DNA from: Bacillus mesophilus
Lineage (GTDB): Bacteria; Bacillota; Bacilli; Bacillales; SA4
DNA length: 64,000 nucleotides
Direction of reading: 5' to 3'
Assembly (NCBI RefSeq): GCF_011008845.1
Contig: NZ_JAAIWM010000001.1
Span: 1-64,000 of the forward strand
Under the pieces are notes generated by a model. It did no database searches and was not told the DNA's origin. It saw only the letters and a list, made by a program, of their open reading frames with translations. The first letter of the stretch is position 1, and each line of letters begins with the position of its first letter. Shown here in pieces: positions 1 through 7,177 of this stretch. The position numbers were made by a program, and so were the translations under genes.

Positions 1-52
1 TTAGGCACGCCGCCAGCGTTCGTCCTGAGCCAGGATCAAACTCTCCAATAAA
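1..52 (-). rRNA. rrs: 16S ribosomal RNA, 5' end only
   Basis: The minus strand begins with the conserved 16S start (TTTATTGGAGAGTTTGATCC, then the universal CTGGCTCAGGACGAACGC segment). Only the first 52 nucleotides lie in the window; the rest of the rRNA operon continues beyond the left edge. The 5' end was set by similarity to the known Bacillus 16S start. Confidence 0.97.
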
Positions 53-198
53 GTGTTTGATTGCTCATTACACCGGCAATCTACTAGTAAATAGTAGATT
101 TACTAATATTACTTTGCGTTGGTTTTTAAAAACCAACACGCTTGACGTTTTGTTTAGTTTTCAAAGAACTCATAGCTCGTAATGTTGAGCGGATAATT

Positions 199-228
199 AG
201 TATATCACGTTTACTAGATTACATTCAA
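199..228 (-). promoter_or_regulatory. rRNA operon promoter P1 (closest to 16S)
   Basis: On the minus strand there is a -35 TTGAAT (223-228), an 18-bp spacer and a -10 TATACT (199-204). It is the copy nearest the 16S gene, about 150 bp upstream of the mature end. The leader between contains a TTTGAAAACTAAACAAAACG stretch typical of Bacillus rrn leaders. Confidence 0.7.
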
Positions 229-295
229 TGTGAATTTTTTTCCAATTAACTGTGAAAACTAGTTTTCATCAATCATATTTTTTGAGCGGATAATC

Positions 296-325
296 AATAT
301 ATCATGTTTCGTGGAATAGATTCAA
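296..325 (-). promoter_or_regulatory. rRNA operon promoter P2
   Basis: The minus strand shows -35 TTGAAT (320-325), 18-bp spacer and -10 TATATT (296-301). It lies in the second copy of a roughly 95-bp repeated unit. Confidence 0.7.
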
Positions 326-389
326 GATGAATTTTCTTCCATCTCAGCGATCATTGATTTTCTTCAATCACTCTTTAGAGCAGATAATC

Positions 390-419
390 AATATAACATG
401 TTTAATAGAAGAATTTCAA
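390..419 (-). promoter_or_regulatory. rRNA operon promoter P3
   Basis: The minus strand shows -35 TTGAAA (414-419), 18-bp spacer and -10 TATATT (390-395), in the third copy of the repeated unit. Confidence 0.65.
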
Positions 420-484
420 TAAAAACTTTTTTTCATTTTACTTATCATTGAATTATCTCTAATCACTCTTCTGAGCGGATAAAC

Positions 485-514
485 AATATATCATGTTCTA
501 TAAGCAAGAGACAA
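485..514 (-). promoter_or_regulatory. rRNA operon promoter P4 (most distal)
   Basis: The minus strand shows a weaker -35 TTGTCT (509-514), 18-bp spacer and -10 TATATT (485-490), in the fourth copy of the repeated unit. Confidence 0.5.
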
Positions 515-638
515 TGTACAATTATTTCCATATGATGTTGATTTTTATAAATCTACTTACTTTAAATTGGTAGAAAGCTTAAATCACATATAGTTCACTT
601 ATATATTCTTAAATCAAATTATGTAGATAAAATGAAAA

Positions 639-657
639 GATAGCCAGTTAGGCTATC
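639..657 (-). terminator. terminator of the small gene at 670-927
   Basis: GATAGCC / GGCTATC form a 7-bp stem around the loop AGTTA, flanked by A-rich and T-rich tracts on both sides. It follows the stop codon of the minus-strand gene at once and could also work on the plus strand. Confidence 0.75.
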
Positions 658-669
658 TCTTTTCAATCT

Positions 670-927
670 TTATTTGTTATTTATATTGCTTTCAATATTT
701 TCAAGATCTTGTTGAAACTGTTGTAATTGATCTCTTTGTGTTTCAGATGTAACTTCTAATGCATTTGAAATTTGTTCTTTCGCTTCATTTATTTCATTGA
801 TTAGCCGCTTCAGCTGCGCACCGTAATCCCCACCCGTTACTTCCATGTTTTCATATATATCTTTTGCCTGATGTGTACCTTGTTGCGCTGCTTGAAAGGC
901 TTGTTGTTTGTCTTTATTGTAAGGCAC
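670..927 (-). CDS. small glutamine-rich helical protein, function unknown
   Basis: This is an 85-residue protein starting with GTG, chosen because AAAGGAGTG lies a proper distance upstream. It has no signal peptide, membrane segment or cysteine. It is rich in Gln, Glu and Asn, and residues about 35-85 have the heptad-like pattern of a two-helix coiled coil. Its C-terminal QRDQLQQFQQ pattern vaguely recalls the YtzC-type small Bacillus proteins, but I do not recognise the family with confidence. It sits alone between an rRNA operon and sspP, with its own terminator. Confidence 0.75.
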   Translation of the reverse strand: MPYNKDKQQAFQAAQQGTHQAKDIYENMEVTGGDYGAQLKRLINEINEAKEQISNALEVTSETQRDQLQQFQQDLENIESNINNK

Positions 928-1044
928 TGTAATTCACTCCTTTTAAAGTAATGCATCTATAGTTTTTTACATTACCTCTAAAAAGATGCGGAGAATAAAA
1001 AGAATCATTTATTTCATCCTATAGATAAAAGGAGGGATGAGCTT

Positions 1045-1167
1045 ATGGCTAAGAAACCACATAAAAAGAACGAGAACACAAGTCAGCCTGAACCTTTAAG
1101 TGGTTCAAAGAAAGTAAAAAATCATAATCATACTCGCCAGAAAAACAACCAAGGACATGATATGTAA
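1045..1167 (+). CDS. sspP: small acid-soluble spore protein P (SspP)
   Basis: A 40-residue basic protein preceded by GGAGGG (1031-1036) and starting at ATG 1045. Its C-terminal half ([13 protein letters not shown], then HNHTRQK and a terminal HDM) closely matches B. subtilis SspP as I remember it. SspP is a minor SASP made in the forespore and found in the spore core. The gene is too short for most ORF callers. Its stop codon directly abuts the stop codon of the convergent selA gene, with no room for a terminator between them. Confidence 0.93.
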   Translation: MAKKPHKKNENTSQPEPLSGSKKVKNHNHTRQKNNQGHDM

Positions 1168-2568
1168 TTAGTCCAATTGTTTTAGCACTTTAATAACCTC
1201 ATCGATTTCGGTATGATGTATGGTTCTTAGGTCAAAAATAACTTGATTGTTTTTTACCCTCGTAATAATTGAGGGGTTGCTTTGCCGGAGCTCCTTACTC
1301 AGGAGCTCCGCATTTTTTTGAAGATGTTTTATTGCCACAACAAATGTAGTTAGTTCCACATCAGGCATTGTTCCTCCACCTACTTGAGAAACATCCTGTT
1401 CAATTTTTGACATGTACTTGGTAGTATTTAATTGATCTACAAATCCTTCAGCTTTTTGTAGAATGTCGGTTGGTTTACTTAGCATGTCTCGTATAACTGG
1501 AATCTTCATTATCTGTTCATTACCTTTTAAGTAGGCAGAAAGGGTTGCTTCTAGTGCTGCAAAAGTGAGTTTATCCACTCTCAGAACCCTTGCTAATTGA
1601 TGTTTTTTTAATTTTTGTATAAGCTCTTTTTTTCCTGCAATGATACCGGCTTGAGGACCACCTAAAAGCTTGTCCCCACTAAAAGAAACAAGATCTGCAC
1701 CTTGACTAAGTACTTCACTAACTACTGGTTCATCCCCAATTCCATGTTGACGGAAATCATATAAAACACCACTACCTAAGTCTTCATAAAAAATAACATT
1801 CTCATGTTTATTGCTTAGGTTGATTAGTTCTTCTGATGAAACACTTTTAGTAAAACCGATCGTTTTAAAGTTACTAGTATGTACTTTCATAATCATTCTT
1901 GTTTCTTCGTTTAATGCGTCTTCATAATCAAACAAATGTGTTTTATTAGTAGTACCTACCTCAATTAGCTTTGCTCCACTCTCTTCCATTATAGAAGAAA
2001 CTCTGAATGAACCACCAATCTCAACAAGCTGCCCTCTTGAAACTATGACCTCTTTGTTTTGAGCAAGTGCACGCAAAATTAAGTAAACAGCAGCAGCATT
2101 GTTATTAACCACCATTGCAGCCTCTGCACCTGTAACCGAGCGGATTAAACCCTCAATGATGTCATGTCTAGAGCCGCGCTCACCTTCCTCAATTTTATAT
2201 TCTAAGTTTGAATAATATTTTGCGATATCACTAATATGTTTTATCGCTTCCTCACTTAAGCGAGCTCTACCAAGATTCGTATGTAGTATTGTTCCGGTAG
2301 CGTTAATAACTTTACGCAGAAAATATTGGCCATAATTATGTCCAGTTATCTCAAGCTGTCTATATAAATAATTTGTAAAAACCTCTTTAGAAGCTTCTTC
2401 TCCTTCCCATTCATTATTTAGAAGTTTTGAACGTAACGCATTTACTTCGTCCTGTACTAATTGCGTCAATACATCTATATGTAAATCCGTTTCTTCTAAA
2501 ATAACTCTAAAATTATCGCCTTTTTGAAGTTCATGTACAGGCGGTATCAATCTTAAATACTCTTTCAC
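1168..2568 (-). CDS. selA: L-seryl-tRNA(Sec) selenium transferase (SelA)
   Basis: SelA is a PLP enzyme that converts Ser-tRNA(Sec) to Sec-tRNA(Sec) with selenophosphate in the cytoplasm. The 466-residue protein has the usual family length. It has an N-terminal helical tRNA-recognition region, the glycine-rich ATGTILHTNLGRA region near residue 90-102, and the PLP lysine in the motif SFSGDKLLGGPQ (Lys about 300). The start is GTG with GGAGG upstream and a good promoter. Together with selD, selB and tRNA-Sec it completes the bacterial Sec-insertion machinery. Intact, no frameshift. Confidence 0.97.
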   Translation of the reverse strand: MKEYLRLIPPVHELQKGDNFRVILEETDLHIDVLTQLVQDEVNALRSKLLNNEWEGEEASKEVFTNYLYRQLEITGHNYGQYFLRKVINATGTILHTNLGRARLSEEAIKHISDIAKYYSNLEYKIEEGERGSRHDIIEGLIRSVTGAEAAMVVNNNAAAVYLILRALAQNKEVIVSRGQLVEIGGSFRVSSIMEESGAKLIEVGTTNKTHLFDYEDALNEETRMIMKVHTSNFKTIGFTKSVSSEELINLSNKHENVIFYEDLGSGVLYDFRQHGIGDEPVVSEVLSQGADLVSFSGDKLLGGPQAGIIAGKKELIQKLKKHQLARVLRVDKLTFAALEATLSAYLKGNEQIMKIPVIRDMLSKPTDILQKAEGFVDQLNTTKYMSKIEQDVSQVGGGTMPDVELTTFVVAIKHLQKNAELLSKELRQSNPSIITRVKNNQVIFDLRTIHHTEIDEVIKVLKQLD

Positions 2569-2598
2569 TTAAACAACCTCCGATTTCCCGATATATCT

Positions 2599-2627
2599 AT
2601 TATATGATGGCTTCTCTTTTAGTACAA
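2599..2627 (-). promoter_or_regulatory. selA promoter
   Basis: On the minus strand -35 TTGTAC (2622-2627), a 17-bp spacer and -10 TATAAT (2599-2604) precede selA, giving a leader of about 25 nt. Confidence 0.65.
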
Positions 2628-2729
2628 ATTAATGGGTACAGAAAACATAACAATTATCCTGGTTAAAAGTCCACACCAACCTGAATGTTCAGGAATATTT
2701 TAATGGTAACAACAGATGGAGGGCTTGTC

Positions 2730-3110
2730 ATGAATGAAGAAATAAATGAAGATTTATTGCTTGAGATTGATGGGGTTGAAGATTGGATGGCCCAGTTTGT
2801 GATTGATCCTTTTTTAGATGGAAACAAAGATGGACTCCGGATGGATCTATTTGAAACTGAGTCTTCATATATTATTGAGGCAATTGTTACTAATTTTGAA
2901 AGAGACGATATCAACTTAAAGGTTGTTAAAGATGGTTTACGTCTAAAGTTGAAAAAAGATAAAGATGTGATTACCCGCTTTATATCCCTTCCTTATTCTC
3001 TTTGCAAAAGAAGAATTAAGGCTTCTGTTAATAATGAGGTACTCGAGATCATCATACTGAAAAAAGGGAAAAGAAGGAAGAAAGCTTTTCGAACTATAAA
3101 GGTAAAATAA
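2730..3110 (+). CDS. Hsp20/alpha-crystallin-like protein (spore coat CotP/CotM-like)
   Basis: A 126-residue protein. The ATG at 2730 is chosen because GGAGGG (2718-2723) lies six bases upstream; an upstream in-frame ATG at 2685 has no such site. An acidic N-terminal part is followed by a beta-rich Hsp20-like domain (about 45-126) with the ISLPYSL and NNEVLEIIILKK strands typical of the C-terminal half of small heat-shock proteins; the tail is very basic. In Bacillus, divergent Hsp20 members are often spore coat proteins, so a coat role is plausible but inferred. It sits between selA and the SelW-like gene but has no known link to selenium. Confidence 0.8.
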   Translation: MNEEINEDLLLEIDGVEDWMAQFVIDPFLDGNKDGLRMDLFETESSYIIEAIVTNFERDDINLKVVKDGLRLKLKKDKDVITRFISLPYSLCKRRIKASVNNEVLEIIILKKGKRRKKAFRTIKVK

Positions 3111-3146
3111 AAAAGAAGGAACCAACACATGGTAACCTTCCTTTTT
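3111..3146. terminator. bidirectional terminator between the Hsp20-like and SelW-like genes
   Basis: AAAAGAAGG and CCTTCCTTTTT form a stem with one bulged C, extended by ACC/GGT. It is followed by T-rich DNA on the plus strand and A-rich DNA on the other side, so it can serve both convergent genes. Confidence 0.7.
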
Positions 3147-3150
3147 AACA

Positions 3151-3384
3151 TTACTCTGTTATCTTTGTGATCATTTCACCGGTGTCTGGGAATTTACCAA
3201 TTTCTAGTTTCGAGTAAATTTTTTCATCGTTTACTGTAACCTCAAATGCACCACCGCCCGTAGGAATAAGCTCTAAACTTGAGATCTCATGGCGAAAATG
3301 ATTAAATAATTCTTCTGCGAAACTCGCAGCTTTAGGTGCATAGTTTCACTGCATGCAAAATTCAACTTTAATTTTGTAGCTCAT
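3151..3384 (-). CDS. SelW/Rdx-family CXXU selenoprotein (TGA = selenocysteine)
   Basis: Reading through one in-frame TGA (3346-3348, codon 13) gives a 77-residue protein that starts at ATG 3384 after GGGAGGG. The N-terminus reads MSYKIKVEFCMQ, then Sec, then NYAPKAA, so Cys10 and Sec13 form the CXXU redox motif of the SelW/SelT/SelH (Rdx) fold. The following LIPTGGGAFEV and KFPD segments are the other conserved parts of this thioredoxin-like family. The role is probably thiol/selenol redox chemistry; the partner is unknown. Ordinary ORF calling misses the gene because TGA ends it after 12 codons. Its place between selA and selD strongly supports Sec decoding. A possible SECIS hairpin begins at the TGA. 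Confidence 0.93.
3319..3348 (-). promoter_or_regulatory. candidate SECIS hairpin of the SelW-like gene
   Basis: On the minus strand, starting one base into the TGA, GAAACT (3342-3347) pairs perfectly with AGTTTC (3319-3324). Within it GCA and TGC can pair to form an upper stem. The position directly downstream of the UGA fits a bacterial SECIS read by SelB. Proposed by eye, without energy calculation. Confidence 0.45.
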
Positions 3385-3473
3385 CTTTTTGGCCCTCCCT
3401 TTAATGCTAACTGTTACTTATTTTAGTATATCTTTGAACTGGAAGCAAAATTTTTAATTTCAAGGTGTCATGT

Positions 3474-3502
3474 TTGGAAAAATAATCACAAAGATATATA
3501 CT
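3474..3502 (+). promoter_or_regulatory. selD promoter
   Basis: TTGGAA (3474-3479), a 17-bp spacer and TATACT (3497-3502) precede the GGAGG (3511-3515) ribosome binding site and ATG of selD, giving a very short leader of about 15 nt. Confidence 0.65.
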
Positions 3503-3522
3503 ATTTTTCAGGAGGTGCTTGT

Positions 3523-4575
3523 ATGAGCAATAAGACAATTAGATTAACACAACTATCCTCGAAAGCTGGTTGAGGATGTAAAATTGGTCCAAGTGACCTG
3601 GCGCAAGTGTTGCGTCAATTACCTGAAAGAGAACATGATCCAAACCTGTTAGTTGGACTTGATACCTCTGATGATGCTGGTGTATACAAACTAACAGATG
3701 AGATAGCATTAATTCAAACAGTAGATTACTTTACACCTGTTGTGGATGATCCTTATATGTTTGGCCAAATAGCTGCCGCTAATGCTCTAAGTGATGTATA
3801 CGCTATGGGTGGTAAGCCGAAAACCGTACTTAATATTGTTGGATTTCCAATTAAAGAGTTAGGACCAGATGTATTAGCAGAAATCCTTAAGGGTGCAGCA
3901 GATAAAACAAAAGAAGCAGGAGCACTAATTGTTGGTGGACATTCCATTGATGACAAAGAGCCGAAATTTGGATTATCTGTAACTGGGCTAATTCACCCTG
4001 ATAAAATTCTTAAAAACGTTGGTGCCAAACCAGGTGATTCTCTTGTTTTAACAAAACCAATTGGTGTTGGTATTTTAACAACTGGAGTAAAGCGTGATGC
4101 AGTAACTCCGGAACAGCTCCAAAAAGTTACTGATACAATGGCTAGCTTGAATAAAGTAGCCGCTGAGTGCCTAGAAGGGTTAAATCCTAATGCAGGTACA
4201 GACGTAACTGGTTTTGGTCTTTTAGGACATGCAAGTGAAATAGCAAGAGGAAGCAACGTAAGTTTAACATTACACTTTGATCAGGTCCCATTACTAGATG
4301 GAACTGTTGATCTTGCCAATCAAGGAATCATCCCAGGTGGGACTAAATCGAATTATGAATGGTTAAGCGAAGCGGTAGTGTATGATGAAAAGTTAACACA
4401 GGAAGAACGCTTCATATTGTGTGATGCCGTTACTTCAGGTGGATTACTAGTAAGCTTACCTAAAGAAGAAGCTGAGCTTTATGTTCAAAAGCTTCATGAA
4501 AACGGAATTGCTGAAGCTGCCATTGTTGGAGAAGTTACGGAAAAGCGTGAATGCTGCTTGTATGCTGAAAGATAA
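3523..4575 (+). CDS. selD: selenide, water dikinase (SelD), itself a selenoprotein with Sec17
   Basis: SelD makes selenophosphate from selenide and ATP, the selenium donor for SelA and MnmH. The true start is ATG 3523, eight bases after GGAGG. Codon 17 is TGA (3571-3573), and the frame then continues to 4575 for 350 residues. Residues 17-20 read Sec-Gly-Cys-Lys, aligning Sec17 with the catalytic Cys17 of E. coli SelD and Lys20 with its essential lysine. Downstream are the glycine-rich ATP-binding segments (VGGHSIDDKEPK, ALSDVYAMGG) typical of the AIRS/PurM fold. Conventional callers would start at TTG 3607 and lose the active site. Sec at this position is known in other SelD proteins and makes selD expression depend on Sec decoding. 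Confidence 0.96.
3571..3598 (+). promoter_or_regulatory. candidate SECIS hairpin of selD
   Basis: After the TGA codon, GGTC (3586-3589) and GACC (3595-3598) can form a short apical stem with the loop CAAGT, 12-25 nt downstream of the UGA, the usual distance for a SelB-binding SECIS. The lower stem is weak by eye. Confidence 0.35.
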
Positions 4576-4584
4576 ACAGCAAAA

Positions 4585-4614
4585 AACAGAGACTTAAAAA
4601 GGTCTCTGTTTTTT
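4585..4614. terminator. bidirectional terminator between selD and phnC-like gene
   Basis: AACAGAGAC (4585-4593) and GTCTCTGTT (4602-4610) form a 9-bp stem flanked by six A and six T, serving convergent selD and the minus-strand transporter/selB operon. Confidence 0.85.
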
Positions 4615-5344
4615 AATAGATATTCTCTAAATCTTTTTGAGTTAATTCGCTTGGTTTTCCATCAAAAACTACTTTTCCGTTTGAGATACCGATAATTCTA
4701 GTTGCAAATTCTTTCGCTAGCTTAACATCATGTAAATTGATGATCATGGTAATCCTGTCCTGCTCGTTAATTTCTTTCAAGAGTGACATAACCTGTAAAG
4801 ATGTATTAGGATCTAGACTAGCAACAGGCTCGTCCCCCAAAATAATTTTTGGCTTTTGAACTAATGAACGAGCAATCGCTACTCTTTGCCTTTGTCCACC
4901 ACTAAGTTTGCTTACCCTTTGATTTGCAAAATCTCCTAACCCTACACGTTCTAACGCATGCAAAGCAAACTTCTTTTCCTCTTTTTTAAATTGGAAAAAC
5001 AATCCACGCCATAAGGGAATTACCCCTAGAAATCCCACTAACACATTTGTCATCGTTGACATTCGCTCAATTAAATTGAAGGATTGAAAGATCATACCAA
5101 TTGAACTTCTATATTGTCGGAGTTTTTCGCCTCTATAAGAAAGAATTGAATCGTCATTCCAGATAATATCGCCGGCTGATGGTTCAACTAAGCGGTTTAT
5201 ACAACGTATTAAGGTTGACTTCCCTGCACCACTTAGTCCAAGTACAGCGATAAATTCCCCTTGCTGAATAGAAAAACTCACGTCATTTAATGCTGGAGTG
5301 TTGGCTTTATTATATTTTTTTTGTAGGTTTTTTACCTCAAGCAT
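4613..5344 (-). CDS. PhnC-type ABC transporter ATP-binding protein
   Basis: A 243-residue ABC ATPase with Walker A GLSGAGKS (36-43), signature LSGGQ (147-151) and Walker B IILGDEP (168-174). Its closest remembered relatives are PhnC proteins of phosphonate/phosphite importers. It is the last gene of the selB operon: its ATG overlaps the stop of the permease gene by one base (TAATG). The substrate is not shown by the sequence. Lying between selD and selB, it may import a selenium compound or a phosphorus oxyanion; this is inference. No C-P lyase or phosphite dehydrogenase genes are present in the window to support a plain phosphonate role. Confidence 0.88.
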   Translation of the reverse strand: MLEVKNLQKKYNKANTPALNDVSFSIQQGEFIAVLGLSGAGKSTLIRCINRLVEPSAGDIIWNDDSILSYRGEKLRQYRSSIGMIFQSFNLIERMSTMTNVLVGFLGVIPLWRGLFFQFKKEEKKFALHALERVGLGDFANQRVSKLSGGQRQRVAIARSLVQKPKIILGDEPVASLDPNTSLQVMSLLKEINEQDRITMIINLHDVKLAKEFATRIIGISNGKVVFDGKPSELTQKDLENIY

Positions 5345-6099
5345 TAAATCACCTTCTTACGAATTATGGCTCCGACGTAATCAACAATCATGACGAGTAG
5401 CATGATAAAGATTACTTCTGTTGCCACCATTTGATAATTCAATATCTTAAAGTCAATAAATAGCATACTTCCAATCCCTCCGCCACCAATAAAGCCTAGG
5501 ATTAGAGATGCTCTTATTCCAACTTCAAGTCTATAAAAATAATGGGAAATGATATTGGGAATTATTTGAGGAAGAATTCCGTAGGTAATAACGAGCAACC
5601 TTTTCCCACCTACTGACCTTACCGCTTCTTGCTGACCTTCTTCAGAAGCCTCTATTAATTCAGATATTAGTTTCCCTAATACCCCAATATTATGAAGTGC
5701 AATTGCTAACACCGCAGGAAAAGGTCCTAGTCCAAATGTAGGGACAAACAACAGTCCGAATACAATTTCGGGTACTGAACGGAAGAAGTTTAGTAATCCT
5801 CTTGTTGCATTGTAGATCCACTTCGTTGGGGCTGTATTCCAAGCTGCAAGAAAACTTAAAGGCAGTGCGAAAATAAGTCCTAAAAAAGTCCCCATGATCG
5901 CAATCTGAAGCGTAATAACAGATGCTTCTAGTGCATATTTTGCATTAGAAAAATCAGGTGGCCACCACTGCTCTTTAAAGAAATCAACCGTTTTTCCGAT
6001 TTGTAAGAATTCTCGGAATGAAAATTCAACTCCGTATCCACTCCATATAAGAATAGCCGCTGACAGTACTGCCAACGACCATTTATTCATGTGTTTCAC
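5344..6099 (-). CDS. PhnE-type ABC transporter permease
   Basis: A membrane permease of about 251 residues. GTG 6099 is preferred because AAGGTG lies five bases upstream; an in-frame start at 6129 has no clear site. An N-terminal segment (about 5-25) and four to five further hydrophobic helices are seen, with the EAA-type loop (EASEEGQQEAVRSVGG) that contacts the ATPase. It resembles PhnE permeases. It forms an importer with the neighbouring ATPase and lipoprotein. Translationally coupled to the ATPase gene. Confidence 0.88.
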   Translation of the reverse strand: MKHMNKWSLAVLSAAILIWSGYGVEFSFREFLQIGKTVDFFKEQWWPPDFSNAKYALEASVITLQIAIMGTFLGLIFALPLSFLAAWNTAPTKWIYNATRGLLNFFRSVPEIVFGLLFVPTFGLGPFPAVLAIALHNIGVLGKLISELIEASEEGQQEAVRSVGGKRLLVITYGILPQIIPNIISHYFYRLEVGIRASLILGFIGGGGIGSMLFIDFKILNYQMVATEVIFIMLLVMIVDYVGAIIRKKVI

Positions 6100-6132
6100 T
6101 TTAACACCTTCTTTATCCGCACAAACCAACTG

Positions 6133-6158
6133 TCAAGCTTCTCCTAGAAGAAGCTTGA
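6133..6158 (-). other. intercistronic hairpin between the binding-protein and permease genes
   Basis: TCAAGCTTCT (6133-6142) and AGAAGCTTGA (6149-6158) form a perfect 10-bp stem with a 6-base loop. No T-run follows on the minus strand, so it is more likely an mRNA-stabilising or processing site than a terminator. Such hairpins after binding-protein genes are known to raise binding-protein yield relative to the permease. Confidence 0.6.
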
Positions 6159-6194
6159 TCTGTTGATTGCTAATAATAATTATAAGTGTACCTA

Positions 6195-7106
6195 TTACTT
6201 AGCTTCCTTCTTCGCCTCACGAATTGCCTCATAATCAGCATCTGTTGCGACTGTAAAACCAGTAGCTGCAAAGGCATCTAAAATTTCTTGATCCTTAACA
6301 TTTAAGAAAGCATCTTGGATCTTTGCGACAAGCTCATCACTAACTACTTTACTTACAGCCCAAGGATATTGAAATAACTTTTCTGATTGCCAAATAATTT
6401 TAAAGTTATCACCGATTTTTCCATTTGCTTGTAATGTATCAAAAATGGCACTGTCGATTGCACCAGCATCTACTTGTTTATTTTCTACAGCAAGTGCCGT
6501 AGCATCATGACCACCTGTGTATAGTAGGTTGTCAAACTGATGTTCATTTTGATTTGTAAACACACCCTGTTTCTTTAACTCAATACTTGGAATTAGTGAA
6601 CCAGATGTAGAACTAGGGTCACCAAAAGCAAATGTAAGGTCCTTACTTTGAGCGACTAAGTCTTCAATTGAAGTAAGCGGTGAATCTTTATGAGTAATAA
6701 TATAAGAATAGTAAAATGGCTCTCCATCAATTAACTGCGTCATAATGGCTCTTGCACCACTCTGCTCATTTGCATCAATATATGTAGATGGACCAAAATA
6801 CGCCATATTTACTTCATCATAATTCATTGCTTGAACAACTGCCTGGTAATCTGGATATACAGTTATTTCTACTGGTATATCTAATTCTGACTCAAAATGC
6901 TTAGAAAGCTTATCCATTGCAGTTTGCATATTTCCTTGGTTCAATGAAGGGATTACACCTACAACTAGCTTTTCTAGTTCTTCAGATGCAGTTTGTTCCT
7001 CTGTATTTTCTACTTGCTCTTCTTCTTTCACTTCATCATTGCCACCACCACAAGCAGCAAGAACGGCAAACAATGCAATAATCATCATTACCCAAAGTTT
7101 TTTCAT
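6195..7106 (-). CDS. PhnD-family substrate-binding lipoprotein
   Basis: A 303-residue extracytoplasmic binding protein. A lipoprotein signal ends in the lipobox LAAC (Cys19), followed by an acidic linker. The mature part has the PhnD/PtxB-type fold motifs (VVGVIPSLNQ, MAYFGPSTYIDA, FAFGDPSSTSGSLIP and GGHDATALAVENKQVDAGAID). Family members bind phosphonates, phosphite or related small anions. It is the first transporter gene after the glycosyltransferase in the selB operon, so a selenium-related ligand is possible but unproven. Confidence 0.88.
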   Translation of the reverse strand: MKKLWVMMIIALFAVLAACGGGNDEVKEEEQVENTEEQTASEELEKLVVGVIPSLNQGNMQTAMDKLSKHFESELDIPVEITVYPDYQAVVQAMNYDEVNMAYFGPSTYIDANEQSGARAIMTQLIDGEPFYYSYIITHKDSPLTSIEDLVAQSKDLTFAFGDPSSTSGSLIPSIELKKQGVFTNQNEHQFDNLLYTGGHDATALAVENKQVDAGAIDSAIFDTLQANGKIGDNFKIIWQSEKLFQYPWAVSKVVSDELVAKIQDAFLNVKDQEILDAFAATGFTVATDADYEAIREAKKEAK

Positions 7107-7177
7107 GTTTAATCCCCCTATTATGTATTAACGCTCTTAATCATAAATAAGTACTCAGCCGTTGTCTAATAAATTGC

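Larger units (their letters stand above)
187..514 (-). repeat. four imperfect tandem promoter repeats upstream of 16S
   Basis: The segment GAGCGGATAATCAATATATC (plus strand) recurs with small changes starting at 187, 284, 378 and 473, giving periods of 97, 94 and 95 bp. Each copy carries a sigma-A-like promoter pointing toward the 16S gene. The DNA between the promoter cores is also related but less conserved, consistent with old duplications of one promoter unit. No gene is seen between 53 and 669. Confidence 0.85.

Noticed and set aside
3607..4575. selD starting at TTG 3607 as a shorter non-selenoprotein
   Set aside because: It removes the Sec17-Gly-Cys-Lys20 active site and has no ribosome binding site, whereas ATG 3523 with GGAGG continues in frame through TGA.
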